Assembly (NCBI GenBank): GCA_012837285.1
Contig: DURJ01000117.1
Coordinates: 1 to 64,000, forward strand
Source of the DNA: Bacillota bacterium
GTDB lineage: Bacteria > Bacillota > DTU030 > DUMP01
Direction of reading: 5' to 3'
Length of the DNA stretch: 64,000 nt
The notes under the pieces are model-generated. The model was given only the letters and a program-made list of their open reading frames with translations, was not told the DNA's origin and made no database searches. Below are positions 1-8,001 of the stretch, one piece after another (position 1 is the stretch's first letter; each line of letters begins with the position of its first letter). Position numbers and translations under genes: made by a program.

Positions 1-1469
1 AAATCCATTTCCTCATAAGCAGCCCAAGCATCAACATGCTGGCACATGGCCAGGGTAATGCAGCAAAAGAACCACATCTTTGTGCTCCTGGCCCTGGCAG
101 CCTCCAAACTATAGTCAACTTTCTTACGCTTAAACGACCGCTCCACCGCCGTACGCCCCTTATACTTTTTTCTCCAAGCCTTGGAGCCCCTTGGCGTGCG
201 CGTGAACAAACGAAGATTATCCTTCTCATAAGTATAGATCACCCGACCATATGAAGAAGGGGAGCAAGGAGAATCACAAACCACCTTCCAAGTCTTACGT
301 GTCAGCGGACAGCGCCATTTATGACGCTGCCGATCCCGGCAAAAACCATGGTACGCCATCACATGTCCTGCAGGACAAATTGGGATACCGTCCTTAGTCA
401 AAGTTAAGGGACCTTGATATTTAGCATTGCCAGTGGCCCGCTTATTAAGGTCAATGATAGCTTCGATGTTCCAGGCATCAAGTAGGTCATAGATTGGATA
501 AGCGTCATGGGCTGAATCCAAGAGACACGTTACTATAGTATGGTCCTTAAGCCGACGCATCGTCTCATCTAAAGTAACAACAAAAGAGACACTATCATGA
601 CGCTTGGCTGAGACCAGTTTCAAGTAAATAGGCAAGTCATGCGGACTTGAAGTAGCGGTGATCTCATATAGGTGGCGACCGTAGAAGTAGCACTCACGGT
701 AGCTATCCCAGCCCCAGGCTGCTTCAGGATCACTGTAGCGGCGCGGACACTGGCAATTAAATATCCCCTTCTTCTTACAGTCGCAGATCTTCTTACCATA
801 AGGGCTGGCTCCAGTACGTACTGGCGTACCATCTCCTGCCACCACTAGCTCTTTAGTGTCACCTAAGAGGCCCTTTTGGCCAGAGGCTTCAACAAACACT
901 TGCTGGAATATGTTGTTAAGAATATCTTCAGGCCGTGCTGGCAAAGGTTGCCCCTTCTGGCGTAGTATCCTGTTCACCAATCGGCCTACGATTCCAGGGC
1001 GGGCCAAAGGTGCCTTCTCATTCTTCTTACCCTTGCGCCGACGCCTTCTACCCGGCTTACGTATCTTAGCAGTAGCTTTGTTATCAGTTTGCCAAAGCCG
1101 ATTAATAAAATCATAGAAAGTACCTACGCCAGGGGTATCATCAGGGGCAAAGCCACTTAAGATGGCGAAAAGGGGAAAGGACTTCAGAGCTGCTACCCAT
1201 TTGTCGATACTTCTGTAGCCCGCGAGGGGCATCACTAACAAAGAGCGAAACAAACACACCGGATCCCTGGGCGGGGCGCCGCGGGAAGAAGACGAGTAGC
1301 AAGGGGCAACTAGGGCTGCAACGGCAGTCAAATCTGTAACCCACATCTTAGCAATGAGCTCGCTTTGGGTATACAAAGTAGAGATTTGACCGGTGTCAAT
1401 CAAGTGTCCGCGTAGCGATTCCTTAAGAAAAGACTGATACTCTTCGTGTGTATCTGACGGTCGAAGCAT
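1..1469 (-). CDS. DDE transposase, C-terminus cut by window edge
   Basis: The frame opens at an ATG complementary to 1467-1469 and runs leftward without a stop for 489 codons to base 1, so the end of the gene is outside the window. A purine-rich AGGTGGTGG lies just upstream of the start. The protein has a basic Lys/Arg-rich stretch near residue 150 and a Cys-rich patch near residue 225. Candidate catalytic acids are Asp in AGDGT (about residue 212), Asp in LDSAHD (about 318) and Glu in VERSF (about 443), the spacing expected of an IS4/IS1182-type DDE transposase. No terminal inverted repeat was found in the 280 bases to its right, so the element's end is not defined. The reading frame looks intact as far as it can be seen. 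The family name is an inference from motifs; the transposase assignment itself is firm. Confidence 0.85.
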   Translation of the reverse strand, partial: MLRPSDTHEEYQSFLKESLRGHLIDTGQISTLYTQSELIAKMWVTDLTAVAALVAPCYSSSSRGAPPRDPVCLFRSLLVMPLAGYRSIDKWVAALKSFPLFAILSGFAPDDTPGVGTFYDFINRLWQTDNKATAKIRKPGRRRRRKGKKNEKAPLARPGIVGRLVNRILRQKGQPLPARPEDILNNIFQQVFVEASGQKGLLGDTKELVVAGDGTPVRTGASPYGKKICDCKKKGIFNCQCPRRYSDPEAAWGWDSYRECYFYGRHLYEITATSSPHDLPIYLKLVSAKRHDSVSFVVTLDETMRRLKDHTIVTCLLDSAHDAYPIYDLLDAWNIEAIIDLNKRATGNAKYQGPLTLTKDGIPICPAGHVMAYHGFCRDRQRHKWRCPLTRKTWKVVCDSPCSPSSYGRVIYTYEKDNLRLFTRTPRGSKAWRKKYKGRTAVERSFKRKKVDYSLEAARARSTKMWFFCCITLAMCQHVDAWAAYEEMD

Positions 1470-1749
1470 TACCTATTCCACCACCTAATCGATTAGATTG
1501 GGCTCTTAAAAAGGCCTTCAAACCGATTTTGGGGGTATTTTGAAAAAGTCAAGTCGCGTTTGCAACGACAATCGGCGACTAAGATCAACCGCCACCATTT
1601 ATGGGTGGATACCGTCACGTATCGCACAATGTTGATACCAACCATTTTGGGGTTTTTGGAGGAAAATCAAAAAGGACCGACCTAGAAAGTCAATCCTATC
1701 AAGGAAAAGTAATTTCCGAGAGTCTACCAAATTGAATGGGAGGACGATC

Positions 1750-1992
1750 ATGATGCAAGTTAAGATTCTAGGTGCCGGGTGTAGAAAATGCCGGGTGCTG
1801 GAAGAAAGGGCCCGCACAGCGGTAGCCGAGCTTGGAGTTGAGGCCGAGTTTGAACATGTTACCGACATTAAAGATATTATGACTTACGATATCTTGATGA
1901 CGCCTGGCTTAGTGGTAGATGAAAAGGTGGTAGTGTCGGGAAGAGTTCCCAGCGTAGCTGAGATCAAACAGTTGCTACAAGAAAAAGACTAG
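1750..1992 (+). CDS. Small thioredoxin-fold redox protein (CxxC)
   Basis: An 80-residue protein with the pattern of the archaeal/bacterial small thioredoxins: a short first beta strand, then CRKC at about residues 11-14, and a cis-Pro-type MTPGLVVD segment near residue 57. These proteins are cytoplasmic disulfide reductants; several are encoded beside a permease or thioredoxin reductase, but no such partner is next to this one. The start was placed at ATG 1750 because GGGAGG at 1737-1743 lies about six bases upstream; an ATG at 1732 has no ribosome site. It is followed by a strong terminator, so it is probably a single-gene unit. Its electron donor and target cannot be told from the sequence. 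Confidence 0.85.
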   Translation: MMQVKILGAGCRKCRVLEERARTAVAELGVEAEFEHVTDIKDIMTYDILMTPGLVVDEKVVVSGRVPSVAEIKQLLQEKD

Positions 1993-2003
1993 TTGCTTGC
2001 TAT

Positions 2004-2056
2004 TGCCACGCCTTTTTCTTTTCTATATTATAGTGGAGGCGTGGCATTTGTTTTTT
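2004..2056 (+). terminator. Rho-independent terminator after the thioredoxin gene
   Basis: A perfect 9-bp stem, TGCCACGCC (2004-2012) with GGCGTGGCA (2038-2046), encloses a T-rich loop and is followed by a run of T ending near 2056. It separates the thioredoxin gene from the promoter at 2113. Confidence 0.85.
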
Positions 2057-2112
2057 GACCAAAAACAGTCCTTTCTCAGACTGAACTTAGCTGACGAACA
2101 GCAGACATCCTA

Positions 2113-2141
2113 TTTACAATTGCCTGGGAATAACATATAAT
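2113..2141 (+). promoter_or_regulatory. SigA-type promoter of the riboswitch transcript
   Basis: TTTACA (2113-2118), a 17-base spacer and TATAAT (2136-2141). The predicted transcript start lies about 35 bases before the riboswitch aptamer. Confidence 0.75.
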
Positions 2142-2179
2142 GTTTAATAAAGGAATAGTTTCCCTCGGGGAGACTCTTC

Positions 2180-2264
2180 ACCGATAAAGGCAAACCATCG
2201 GAAACGGTGGGGCGCAAAGCCACAGGGCCTTTCGGCAACGAATGGCAGCCTGGCTACCGAAGGG
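2180..2264 (+). promoter_or_regulatory. Cyclic-di-GMP-I (GEMM) riboswitch
   Basis: The segment has the ordered landmarks of the class I cyclic-di-GMP aptamer: AAAGGCAAACC, a GAAA tetraloop hairpin (ATCGGAAACGGT), GGGGCGCAAAGCCAC, a second arm ending in TGGCAGCC, and the closing TGGCTACCG. The 3-prime closing strand ends just before GGGAGAG, the ribosome site of the next gene, so control of translation is more likely than termination; no terminator hairpin with a T run is visible between the aptamer and the ATG at 2276. The match to the family was judged by eye against the known Vc2 aptamer. Confidence 0.9.
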
Positions 2265-2275
2265 AGAGTTTTGTC

Positions 2276-3061
2276 ATGCGCAGATGGCTACCGCTGGGTT
2301 TGACTCTAGTGATCTTACTAGCGTTATCACCGCCGGTGAGGGCTCAAGCAGCAGTATTTAATGTTGATTCGAACCAAGGCTCTGTGCAGGTGATCTTGGA
2401 GGAGCTAAGGCCGGTAGGACTAAAAGTGTTAGTGGAAAAAGACAACACGCGTTATTTCTATAACCTGAACCGCCGGCAGGAGCGATTTCCCCTGCAAATG
2501 GGAGCAGGTAAGTACAGAGTACATGTTCTGGAACATACTGAGGGGAACAAATATAAATTCGTTCAATCGGAAGAATTTGATCTGTTATCGGCAGTACTGG
2601 AGAATTCTTTTCTGGGATCAATACAAAATATCCCGTGGGAAGAAGCTCCGCAGGTGGTGGCCAAAGCTAGGGAGCTCACACAACAAACTAATTTGGCTGG
2701 GGAAAAGCTTAAGGAAATATATAGCTTCGTTATAGATAACGTAAGGTACGACCACAAAAAAGCGGAAAGACTGCCAACTGAATATTTGCCCAATCCAGAA
2801 GAAACTTTGCTAACGGGACAAGGTATCTGCTACGATTATGCTTCGTTATTTGCTTCCATGCTCCGTAGTGTTGGTGTTCCGACCAAACTAGTTATGGGAA
2901 CTGCCGAGGGCGTTCCGGATTATCACGCTTGGAATGAAGTCTATGTTGACGGTGAGTGGCTAATCATTGACACTACTGTTGATGCTAAGCTGAAACAAGC
3001 GGACAAGCCTTTTAGTATGGTTAAGGGAGAGAAAGCATATCGAGCCACAAGAGTCTATTAG
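2276..3061 (+). CDS. Secreted transglutaminase-like protein
   Basis: A 261-residue protein with a signal peptide (MRRWLPLGLTLVILLAL, cleavage probably after VRAQA). The C-terminal half is a transglutaminase-like/cysteine-protease fold: Cys in GICYDYASLF, His in DYHAWNEVYV and Asp in WLIIDTT form the Cys-His-Asp triad. The N-terminal half is a beta-rich region of unknown type. Start chosen at 2276 because GGGAGAG lies about seven bases upstream and the signal peptide begins there; a longer frame beginning at 2207 would run through the riboswitch. The cyclic-di-GMP riboswitch and promoter immediately upstream suggest that the protein is made according to the motile/sessile state. Exported proteins of this fold act on peptidoglycan peptides or surface proteins; the substrate here is unknown. 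Confidence 0.85.
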   Translation: MRRWLPLGLTLVILLALSPPVRAQAAVFNVDSNQGSVQVILEELRPVGLKVLVEKDNTRYFYNLNRRQERFPLQMGAGKYRVHVLEHTEGNKYKFVQSEEFDLLSAVLENSFLGSIQNIPWEEAPQVVAKARELTQQTNLAGEKLKEIYSFVIDNVRYDHKKAERLPTEYLPNPEETLLTGQGICYDYASLFASMLRSVGVPTKLVMGTAEGVPDYHAWNEVYVDGEWLIIDTTVDAKLKQADKPFSMVKGEKAYRATRVY

Positions 3062-3069
3062 AACGCAAG

Positions 3070-3111
3070 GGGACTGCTCCCCGAACCATCAATCGGAGCA
3101 GTCCCTTCTTT
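3070..3111 (+). terminator. Rho-independent terminator
   Basis: GGGACTGCTCC (3070-3080) pairs with GGAGCAGTCCC (3095-3105) and is followed by TTCTTT. It ends the riboswitch-controlled transcript and lies just before the 3-prime end of the convergent lipoprotein gene. Confidence 0.9.
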
Positions 3112-3151
3112 AATTGGTGGCCGTTTTCGGGTGACTGGATTGCGCGATGGT

Positions 3152-4702
3152 TTATTGCATCGGAGAAAACACTGTCAGTTTACTGCCGTGCCGAGGATCT
3201 TCGCTCTGGGAAGATAGGAGGACTTGGCCTTTCGGGGTGGTAACCAAGAAACTGTTTGTATTATCTTCGGCCAGCAACTCGAGCTGGTCTTGCCATATAT
3301 GCAAGTAGTAATTCTTCTGCTCAGACATGTAACCTATGAATAGGCTGTCTTTCAAGGTGGGCATGGGGTAAAGTGGAGCAAAGCAACCATTGTCAAAAAC
3401 TGGTATTTCAGCCGGTAGCTCTAGTTTCTGGGGCTCTCTTCCAGTTTGTGCGAGCCACAAGGCAGTGTCGTTCTCGCTGTAGGTGATGTAGTAGGCGCCG
3501 TTTTCCTGCACTCTAAGGATAACCACGTCGAGAGTCTCTTCTGGAATGTCGGCTATCTTAGTAACCTTACCGCTGAGATCAGCCAGATAAAGAGCTTGCC
3601 AGTCGAAAATGGGTCCCGGGTATTCCTGGGCAGCAGTAGCAGTGGTTTTAGTACCGAGAAAGGCCAGATGCTCGCTATCAGACGCCCAGGTAAACATGGC
3701 TGCTTTCATATCGGGTACGACCAGTTGGGTTATCTTCCGACCGGCAGCAGTTACCACTCCGATGGCCGAGGCAAGGGGAGCGGGGGCATCTTCGCCTTCG
3801 ATGATGTCATACTTTTCAGCTAGGATGTCGTATCTTCCCGATGCTGGCGCATCGTCTTTTGCATTAGCGGTGTAAAAGGCGATGTGTTGTCCATCCGGTG
3901 ACCACAGGGGTCCAAAGCTAAAGGTCTCCCCCGCCTTGGCCAGACAAGTCTCAGTACCGGTGGCTACATCCAACAGATAGATGCCGCGTCTTTCCGGTTC
4001 AAAAAACTGATAAACGAACTGGGACTTATTCGGTGACGGTCGCAGGAAGAAAAGGCCGTCGTACCTGGGAAAATCGGTGCGAACCACTTTACTTGAGGCC
4101 TCGCTTAGTGGCACTTGCCACAGTGAATTCCCCACATGAGCCAGGACGTAATCGGATTCCTGGTTTAGAAGTATTTGTTTAACGTAATCTTGGGGGTTAG
4201 GTACCCAGGATAGTTCCTTGGTTGTTCCAGAGCCAGGGTCGGCAGTCAAGAGTAGCAAGCCGCGTTCGCCTTTATGGGTGCCGTCCGGTTGTGTGCCTTG
4301 ACGAGCAAAGACTAACTGGTTGTTCGTGGTCCAGCCCACGGTGAGAAGCAGCAGACGGCCAGCCGATACCTCTTCAGCGGGGATGCTGTAGATAGCTTGC
4401 CCTTGTTGCTGAGCTGGCGAGTAAATCCATAGGGTCTCGTTTTGATTATCATTGGCTATTAGAGCCAGCCAGTCCCCGTCTGAGGAGATGTCTTCCGGGC
4501 TCATCCAACGTATGTCTCCCGAAGGCAGGGCAAAGCTGGCTGTCTCTTGTAGTCGGGGGAAAACGTCACTTGAATGCAGCGGCGGCTGCGGCGGGTCCGG
4601 GTCCGGGTCCGGGTTAGTATTGGGCACTACAGGTTTGCAGCCGACCAAAGACATTAGAAGAACCAATAATACTATCGACGATAGTTGTTTTTTCACTGTC
4701 AT
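3152..4702 (-). CDS. Lipoprotein with TolB/WD40-like beta-propeller
   Basis: A 516-residue protein. The first 22 residues form a lipoprotein signal ending in LVGC, so the mature protein is probably lipid-anchored on the outer face of the membrane. A low-complexity linker of repeated Asp-Pro follows (about residues 31-40), then roughly 450 residues of repeated beta-rich blades. Repeats such as LWSPDGQHIAFYT and FTWASDSEHLAFLG are typical of the TolB/PD40 propeller type. The start has AAGGAGG six bases upstream. It stands alone on the minus strand between two plus-strand units. No catalytic motif is evident, so a binding or scaffold role is inferred; the ligand is unknown. Confidence 0.8.
   Translation of the reverse strand: MTVKKQLSSIVLLVLLMSLVGCKPVVPNTNPDPDPDPPQPPLHSSDVFPRLQETASFALPSGDIRWMSPEDISSDGDWLALIANDNQNETLWIYSPAQQQGQAIYSIPAEEVSAGRLLLLTVGWTTNNQLVFARQGTQPDGTHKGERGLLLLTADPGSGTTKELSWVPNPQDYVKQILLNQESDYVLAHVGNSLWQVPLSEASSKVVRTDFPRYDGLFFLRPSPNKSQFVYQFFEPERRGIYLLDVATGTETCLAKAGETFSFGPLWSPDGQHIAFYTANAKDDAPASGRYDILAEKYDIIEGEDAPAPLASAIGVVTAAGRKITQLVVPDMKAAMFTWASDSEHLAFLGTKTTATAAQEYPGPIFDWQALYLADLSGKVTKIADIPEETLDVVILRVQENGAYYITYSENDTALWLAQTGREPQKLELPAEIPVFDNGCFAPLYPMPTLKDSLFIGYMSEQKNYYLHIWQDQLELLAEDNTNSFLVTTPKGQVLLSSQSEDPRHGSKLTVFSPMQ
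4593..4614 (+). repeat. Hexanucleotide tandem repeat in the lipoprotein gene
   Basis: GGGTCC is repeated about 3.7 times. On the coding (minus) strand it encodes the Asp-Pro linker after the lipobox. A unit is six bases, so copy-number change keeps the frame and would only lengthen or shorten the linker. Confidence 0.8.
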
Positions 4703-4804
4703 TTCAATCCTCCTTGTTTTCTTTCCCTTGCTTGTTATGACGCCGATGGGTGCCCATTTGTTCCAATCAGTAATAAATTGACACTGAAAAGCTTAAGCAG
4801 AAAC

Positions 4805-4833
4805 TTGTAATATGCACACTCAAGCTCTATAAT
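4805..4833 (+). promoter_or_regulatory. SigA-type promoter of lemA
   Basis: TTGTAA (4805-4810), a 17-base spacer and TATAAT (4828-4833), with the lemA start codon 45 bases further on. Confidence 0.75.
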
Positions 4834-4877
4834 CATACACGAGTAAGGAAGGAAAATCTAAGGGGGAGGGAAACACA

Positions 4878-5432
4878 GTGAAGAAAGGTCTATTAATCAT
4901 AGTTGCGATTGTGTTGATATTTGCACTTACCGGCTTTGGCAGCTATAATCGCCTGGTAGCTATTGATGAAGGTGTGAACGGCAAGTGGAGTCAGGTTGAA
5001 AATCAGCTGCAAAGGCGAGCCGACTTAATCCCGAATCTGGTAGAAACAGTGAAGGGCTTTGCCGCCCACGAGGAAAAAGTTCTGTCTGACGTTAGTGAGG
5101 CCCGGGCCAAATTGGCTGGAGCCCAAACGGTACGGGAGACAGCAGAAGCCGATGCTGAACTTAGCAGTGCTCTGAGCAGGTTGTTAGTGGTGGTGGAAAA
5201 TTATCCCACTTTGAAAGCCGATGCTAATTTCCGGCAGCTTCAAGATGAACTGGCGGGCACCGAGAATCGTATTGCTGTGGCTCGCATGGATTATAACACC
5301 GCAGTGGAAGGCTATAATGGCACTATTCGCCGGTTTCCGACGACAATTTGGGCGCGTCTGTTAGGTTTTGCCCCTAGAGAGTATTTCCAAGCGGAGGAAA
5401 GTGCCCATAAGGCACCGGAAGTCAAGTTTTAG
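4878..5432 (+). CDS. lemA: LemA family protein
   Basis: A 184-residue protein with one N-terminal membrane helix (residues 3-20) and a long helical domain carrying the LemA signature: the region NRLVAIDEGVNGKWSQVENQLQRR is followed by RADLIPNLVETVKG, and later by YNTAVEGYN. GTG start with GGGGGAGGG seven bases upstream. LemA proteins are membrane-anchored helical bundles exposed outside the cytoplasm; their biochemical role is not settled. It is followed after 36 bases by a TPM-domain gene, the usual partner, and the two probably form one operon read from the promoter at 4805. Confidence 0.93.
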   Translation: MKKGLLIIVAIVLIFALTGFGSYNRLVAIDEGVNGKWSQVENQLQRRADLIPNLVETVKGFAAHEEKVLSDVSEARAKLAGAQTVRETAEADAELSSALSRLLVVVENYPTLKADANFRQLQDELAGTENRIAVARMDYNTAVEGYNGTIRRFPTTIWARLLGFAPREYFQAEESAHKAPEVKF

Positions 5433-5468
5433 CGAGTGAAAACGGCACCACCGAAGGGGGAAAGTGCC

Positions 5469-6353
5469 ATGAACGGCCAACAGGGCAATAAAGCCAGAAG
5501 AGTTACTCTTTGTGTGGTTGTAATGGTTCTGCTTGGTACAATAAGCGTCACCTTAACGGCGGCACCGAAGGTTCCAGACCCACCCCAGCCGGCAAAGTCA
5601 GTCAACGATTTTGCCGATCTTTTGGGCGAAGAAACCAAGAGAGAGCTCGAAGCCGCTGGCCTCGAAATTTGGGAGCAGACCAAGGCCGATGTGGTTCTGG
5701 TTACGGTTCCTTCGCTGGGCGGTTCAACTATTGAGGACTACGCTCTGGCGCTCTTTCGTCACTGGGGTTTAGGTGACAACGAAAAGAACAACGGCGTTCT
5801 GCTGCTTGTGGACAAGGAAAGGTTGCTCCAGGGACAACCAGGCAAAGTCCGCATCGAGGTGGGCTATGGTCTTGAAGGGGCCATACCGGACGGCAAAGCC
5901 GGTCGCATTTTAGACGAAATGGTATTGCCGCTGTGGGATGAGCAAGAGTACGACGCGGGGATTAGGGCCGGATACTTGGCCCTGGTGGCAGCTGTAGCCA
6001 ATGAATACGGAGTTGATCTGGAAGCAAACCCGAAACTGGTCCCGGCAGGGGAATATGTTCAGCTTGATCCTGGTTTCAATTCTTTAGTCTTGATATTGCT
6101 GCCTTTGTTAATCCTGTTCGTTATCTTCATCATCTTGTTCTGGCGGGGGCGCAACTATCGTCGCTTTCGTTATCCTTGGTGGTGGAGCGGATTTGACAAC
6201 CACAGACGCGGACCGTTTGATGATTTCTTCGGCGGCGGGGGCTCAGGCAGTGGTTTTGGCGGTTTTGGTGGCGGCTTCGGCGGCGGGGGTGGATTCTCCG
6301 GCCGGGGCGGTTTTGGCGGCGGTTCTTCCGGGGGCGGTGGTGCTAGCCGCTAG
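5469..6353 (+). CDS. TPM-domain (YgcG-like) membrane protein
   Basis: A 294-residue protein: N-terminal signal or anchor helix (about residues 11-32), a TPM domain (about 45-190, including VNDFADLL and LRIEVGYGLEGAIPD-type segments; the sequence reads VRIEVGYGLEGAIPDGKAGR), a membrane helix (about 212-232), then a basic, aromatic and very Gly-rich tail ending GGGSSGGGGASR. The start was set at ATG 5469 because GAAGGGGG lies just upstream; a GTG at 5436 is in frame but has no such site. TPM proteins are often encoded with LemA, as here. Some members show weak phosphatase activity, but no function can be assigned safely. Confidence 0.88.
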   Translation: MNGQQGNKARRVTLCVVVMVLLGTISVTLTAAPKVPDPPQPAKSVNDFADLLGEETKRELEAAGLEIWEQTKADVVLVTVPSLGGSTIEDYALALFRHWGLGDNEKNNGVLLLVDKERLLQGQPGKVRIEVGYGLEGAIPDGKAGRILDEMVLPLWDEQEYDAGIRAGYLALVAAVANEYGVDLEANPKLVPAGEYVQLDPGFNSLVLILLPLLILFVIFIILFWRGRNYRRFRYPWWWSGFDNHRRGPFDDFFGGGGSGSGFGGFGGGFGGGGGFSGRGGFGGGSSGGGGASR

Positions 6354-6386
6354 GGTTGAGCTGATAACAGAAAAAAGCAAAAAAAC

Positions 6387-6417
6387 AGGGCCTCCAGAAG
6401 GGAGAGGCCCTTGTTTT
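6387..6417 (+). terminator. Rho-independent terminator of the lemA operon
   Basis: AGGGCCTC (6387-6394) pairs with GAGGCCCT (6404-6411), followed by TTGTTTT. Confidence 0.85.
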
Positions 6418-6468
6418 GTGGTTGCAAGGCTTACAGCCTTGAATCCACGTCGCTTATTGTGTTAGAAG

Positions 6469-6714
6469 TTATTTGGTTGTAGGAGTGTATTTGCCGGCCA
6501 GTTGCTGCTGGGCCATCTCTACCATTTTTCGGGTCATATGACCTCCTACAGAACCGGCATCACGGGAAGTGACATTACCCCAGTAGCCGTTTTGAATATT
6601 GGTATCCACACCCAATTCCCGCGCAACTTCATATTTCCACTGATTCATGGCATCCCAAGCTTCAGGAACTACGTGGTTTGCACCGCGTGACCTGTTAACA
6701 CTTCCTCTTGCCAT
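6469..6714 (-). CDS. Alpha/beta-type small acid-soluble spore protein
   Basis: An 81-residue protein with both family signatures: the germination-protease-site region KYEVARELGV (about residues 27-36) and the DNA-binding block GNVTSRDAGSVGGHMTRKM (about 46-64). These proteins coat and protect DNA in the dormant spore and are broken down by the Gpr protease at germination. The start has AAGGAGGTGA about seven bases upstream. It is separated from the upstream minus-strand gene by a terminator, so it should have its own forespore promoter, which I could not identify with confidence. Its presence is direct evidence that the organism is a spore former. Confidence 0.96.
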   Translation of the reverse strand: MARGSVNRSRGANHVVPEAWDAMNQWKYEVARELGVDTNIQNGYWGNVTSRDAGSVGGHMTRKMVEMAQQQLAGKYTPTTK

Positions 6715-6793
6715 TTTGATGTCACCTCCTTTCGCTCTTAGTTTGGCCGAAAAGGCTATTGATATGATATAAAGTTATTTCCTTCTTTCCCAA

Positions 6794-6841
6794 CAAAAAA
6801 AACGAAAGACCGACCGTACTATTGCACAGCCGCTCTTTCGT
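6794..6841 (-). terminator. Rho-independent terminator of the solute-binding protein gene
   Basis: Read on the minus strand, ACGAAAGA (6841-6834) pairs with TCTTTCGT (6809-6802) and is followed by a run of seven or more T. It isolates the spore protein gene from the solute-binding protein gene upstream. Confidence 0.8.
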
Positions 6842-6909
6842 GCAAGAGGAAGTTTCCGTTGCTAGTCTATGGTTTTTGTTGACAAATATACTGTAAATTA
6901 ATGGCTGTT

Positions 6910-7890
6910 TTAACTGCCGGAAAGCTCGTGAAGATTAGGAAAGGTTACTTGTTTCCATGATTCCGGCACTTTTTCAATATAGCCGGATGTCTGCATATTC
7001 CTGGCATAGTGCATGATTCCCAGCGGTGTAATGTCCCAGGTGGTGCCGGGCCAGGTAAGATGTTCTTTGTAAGTGGTAGCAGGGACGGTTTTTTCTACCC
7101 GGGCCAGTATCTCGGCTGTCTCATCTGGGTGCTGGTTCATAAAAGCCAGGGTATCTTTTAGGGCAGAGCAAAAGGCTTCATAGGCCTCCGGTTGTCGCTG
7201 ATAAAAATCACTGGAGGCCACAGCCACAATATAGGAAAAGGGGGAGCCGAAAGCGGTAAAACTGTCGGTCACCTGGTAAATACTTGGGTTTTTCAGCAGT
7301 TCATATTGATATGGTGGAGCACCGTAGTAGCAAGTCACGTCTTGCTGGGTGAGCAAAGCGGTAGCCGCATCGGGATGAGGCATGGCCAGAATGAGATCAT
7401 CTAGGGCTCGGCCGTCGCCTAACGTCTTCTCTGCCTCCATAGCCAGCAAAATATGCTGGTTACTGCCCGGACCGGGTAGGGCAATTTTATCATTGGGTTG
7501 AAGGTCCCGAATGCCCTTAATGTTTTCTTTATAAGTGAGAAGTAACAGCGGCATAGAACCCAGGCCACCGGCAATCTTCCAGTCCACGCCCTTGTCCCAT
7601 CCCACCAAAAAGGGTGGAATTCCCATGAAGCCGACATCGAGATGGCCGGCAATCATGGCTTCTCGTACGGCCCCGCCAGAGCCGAATTTAAGTCGTTCGA
7701 TCTTGATATCAGGCAGATGTTGTTCCAGCAACTTCTTTTCCAACATTACGGTTAGAGGCGCATACCCCAAGCCAAATTGATCGGCTAGCCTGATAATTGG
7801 AACGGCCTCACTCTTGGGGGTTTTGCTGCACCCCACTAGGCTGCTACCGATTACTAACGCTGCCAGCAAACACAACCAGAAACGATTCAC
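6910..7890 (-). CDS. Orphan ABC substrate-binding lipoprotein, NMT1/SsuA type
   Basis: A 326-residue protein with a lipoprotein signal (LVGC at about residues 18-21). The fold is that of NMT1/THI5-like and SsuA/TauA-like binding proteins: FGLGYAPLTVMLEKKL, then GSGGAVREAMIAGHLDVGFMG and LPGPGSNQHILL. Relatives bind thiamine precursors, sulfonates, nitrate or aromatic compounds and deliver them to a membrane permease. Neither permease nor ATPase gene adjoins it: a terminator follows, and the upstream gene runs the other way. I see no TPP riboswitch in its leader. The ligand is unknown; it must share a transporter encoded elsewhere or act in sensing. Confidence 0.85.
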   Translation of the reverse strand: MNRFWLCLLAALVIGSSLVGCSKTPKSEAVPIIRLADQFGLGYAPLTVMLEKKLLEQHLPDIKIERLKFGSGGAVREAMIAGHLDVGFMGIPPFLVGWDKGVDWKIAGGLGSMPLLLLTYKENIKGIRDLQPNDKIALPGPGSNQHILLAMEAEKTLGDGRALDDLILAMPHPDAATALLTQQDVTCYYGAPPYQYELLKNPSIYQVTDSFTAFGSPFSYIVAVASSDFYQRQPEAYEAFCSALKDTLAFMNQHPDETAEILARVEKTVPATTYKEHLTWPGTTWDITPLGIMHYARNMQTSGYIEKVPESWKQVTFPNLHELSGS

Positions 7891-8001
7891 AACCGAGACC
7901 TCCTTATGAATCTTTTGTCATAGGATACGATCGGTGGCCTCGAAATGTGAAAGTAACATTTGCCTGTAGGACAGGGCATATCATGTACAGAGGTGAGCTA
8001 G

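Noticed and set aside
6715-6795. Sigma-G promoter for the spore protein gene
   Set aside because: A CATATCA-like minus-ten is present, but no acceptable minus-35 lies at 17-18 bases, so no call is made.
7891-8001. TPP riboswitch before the NMT1/THI5-like binding protein
   Set aside because: The characteristic CUGAGA and ACCUGAUCUGGAU-type core is absent.
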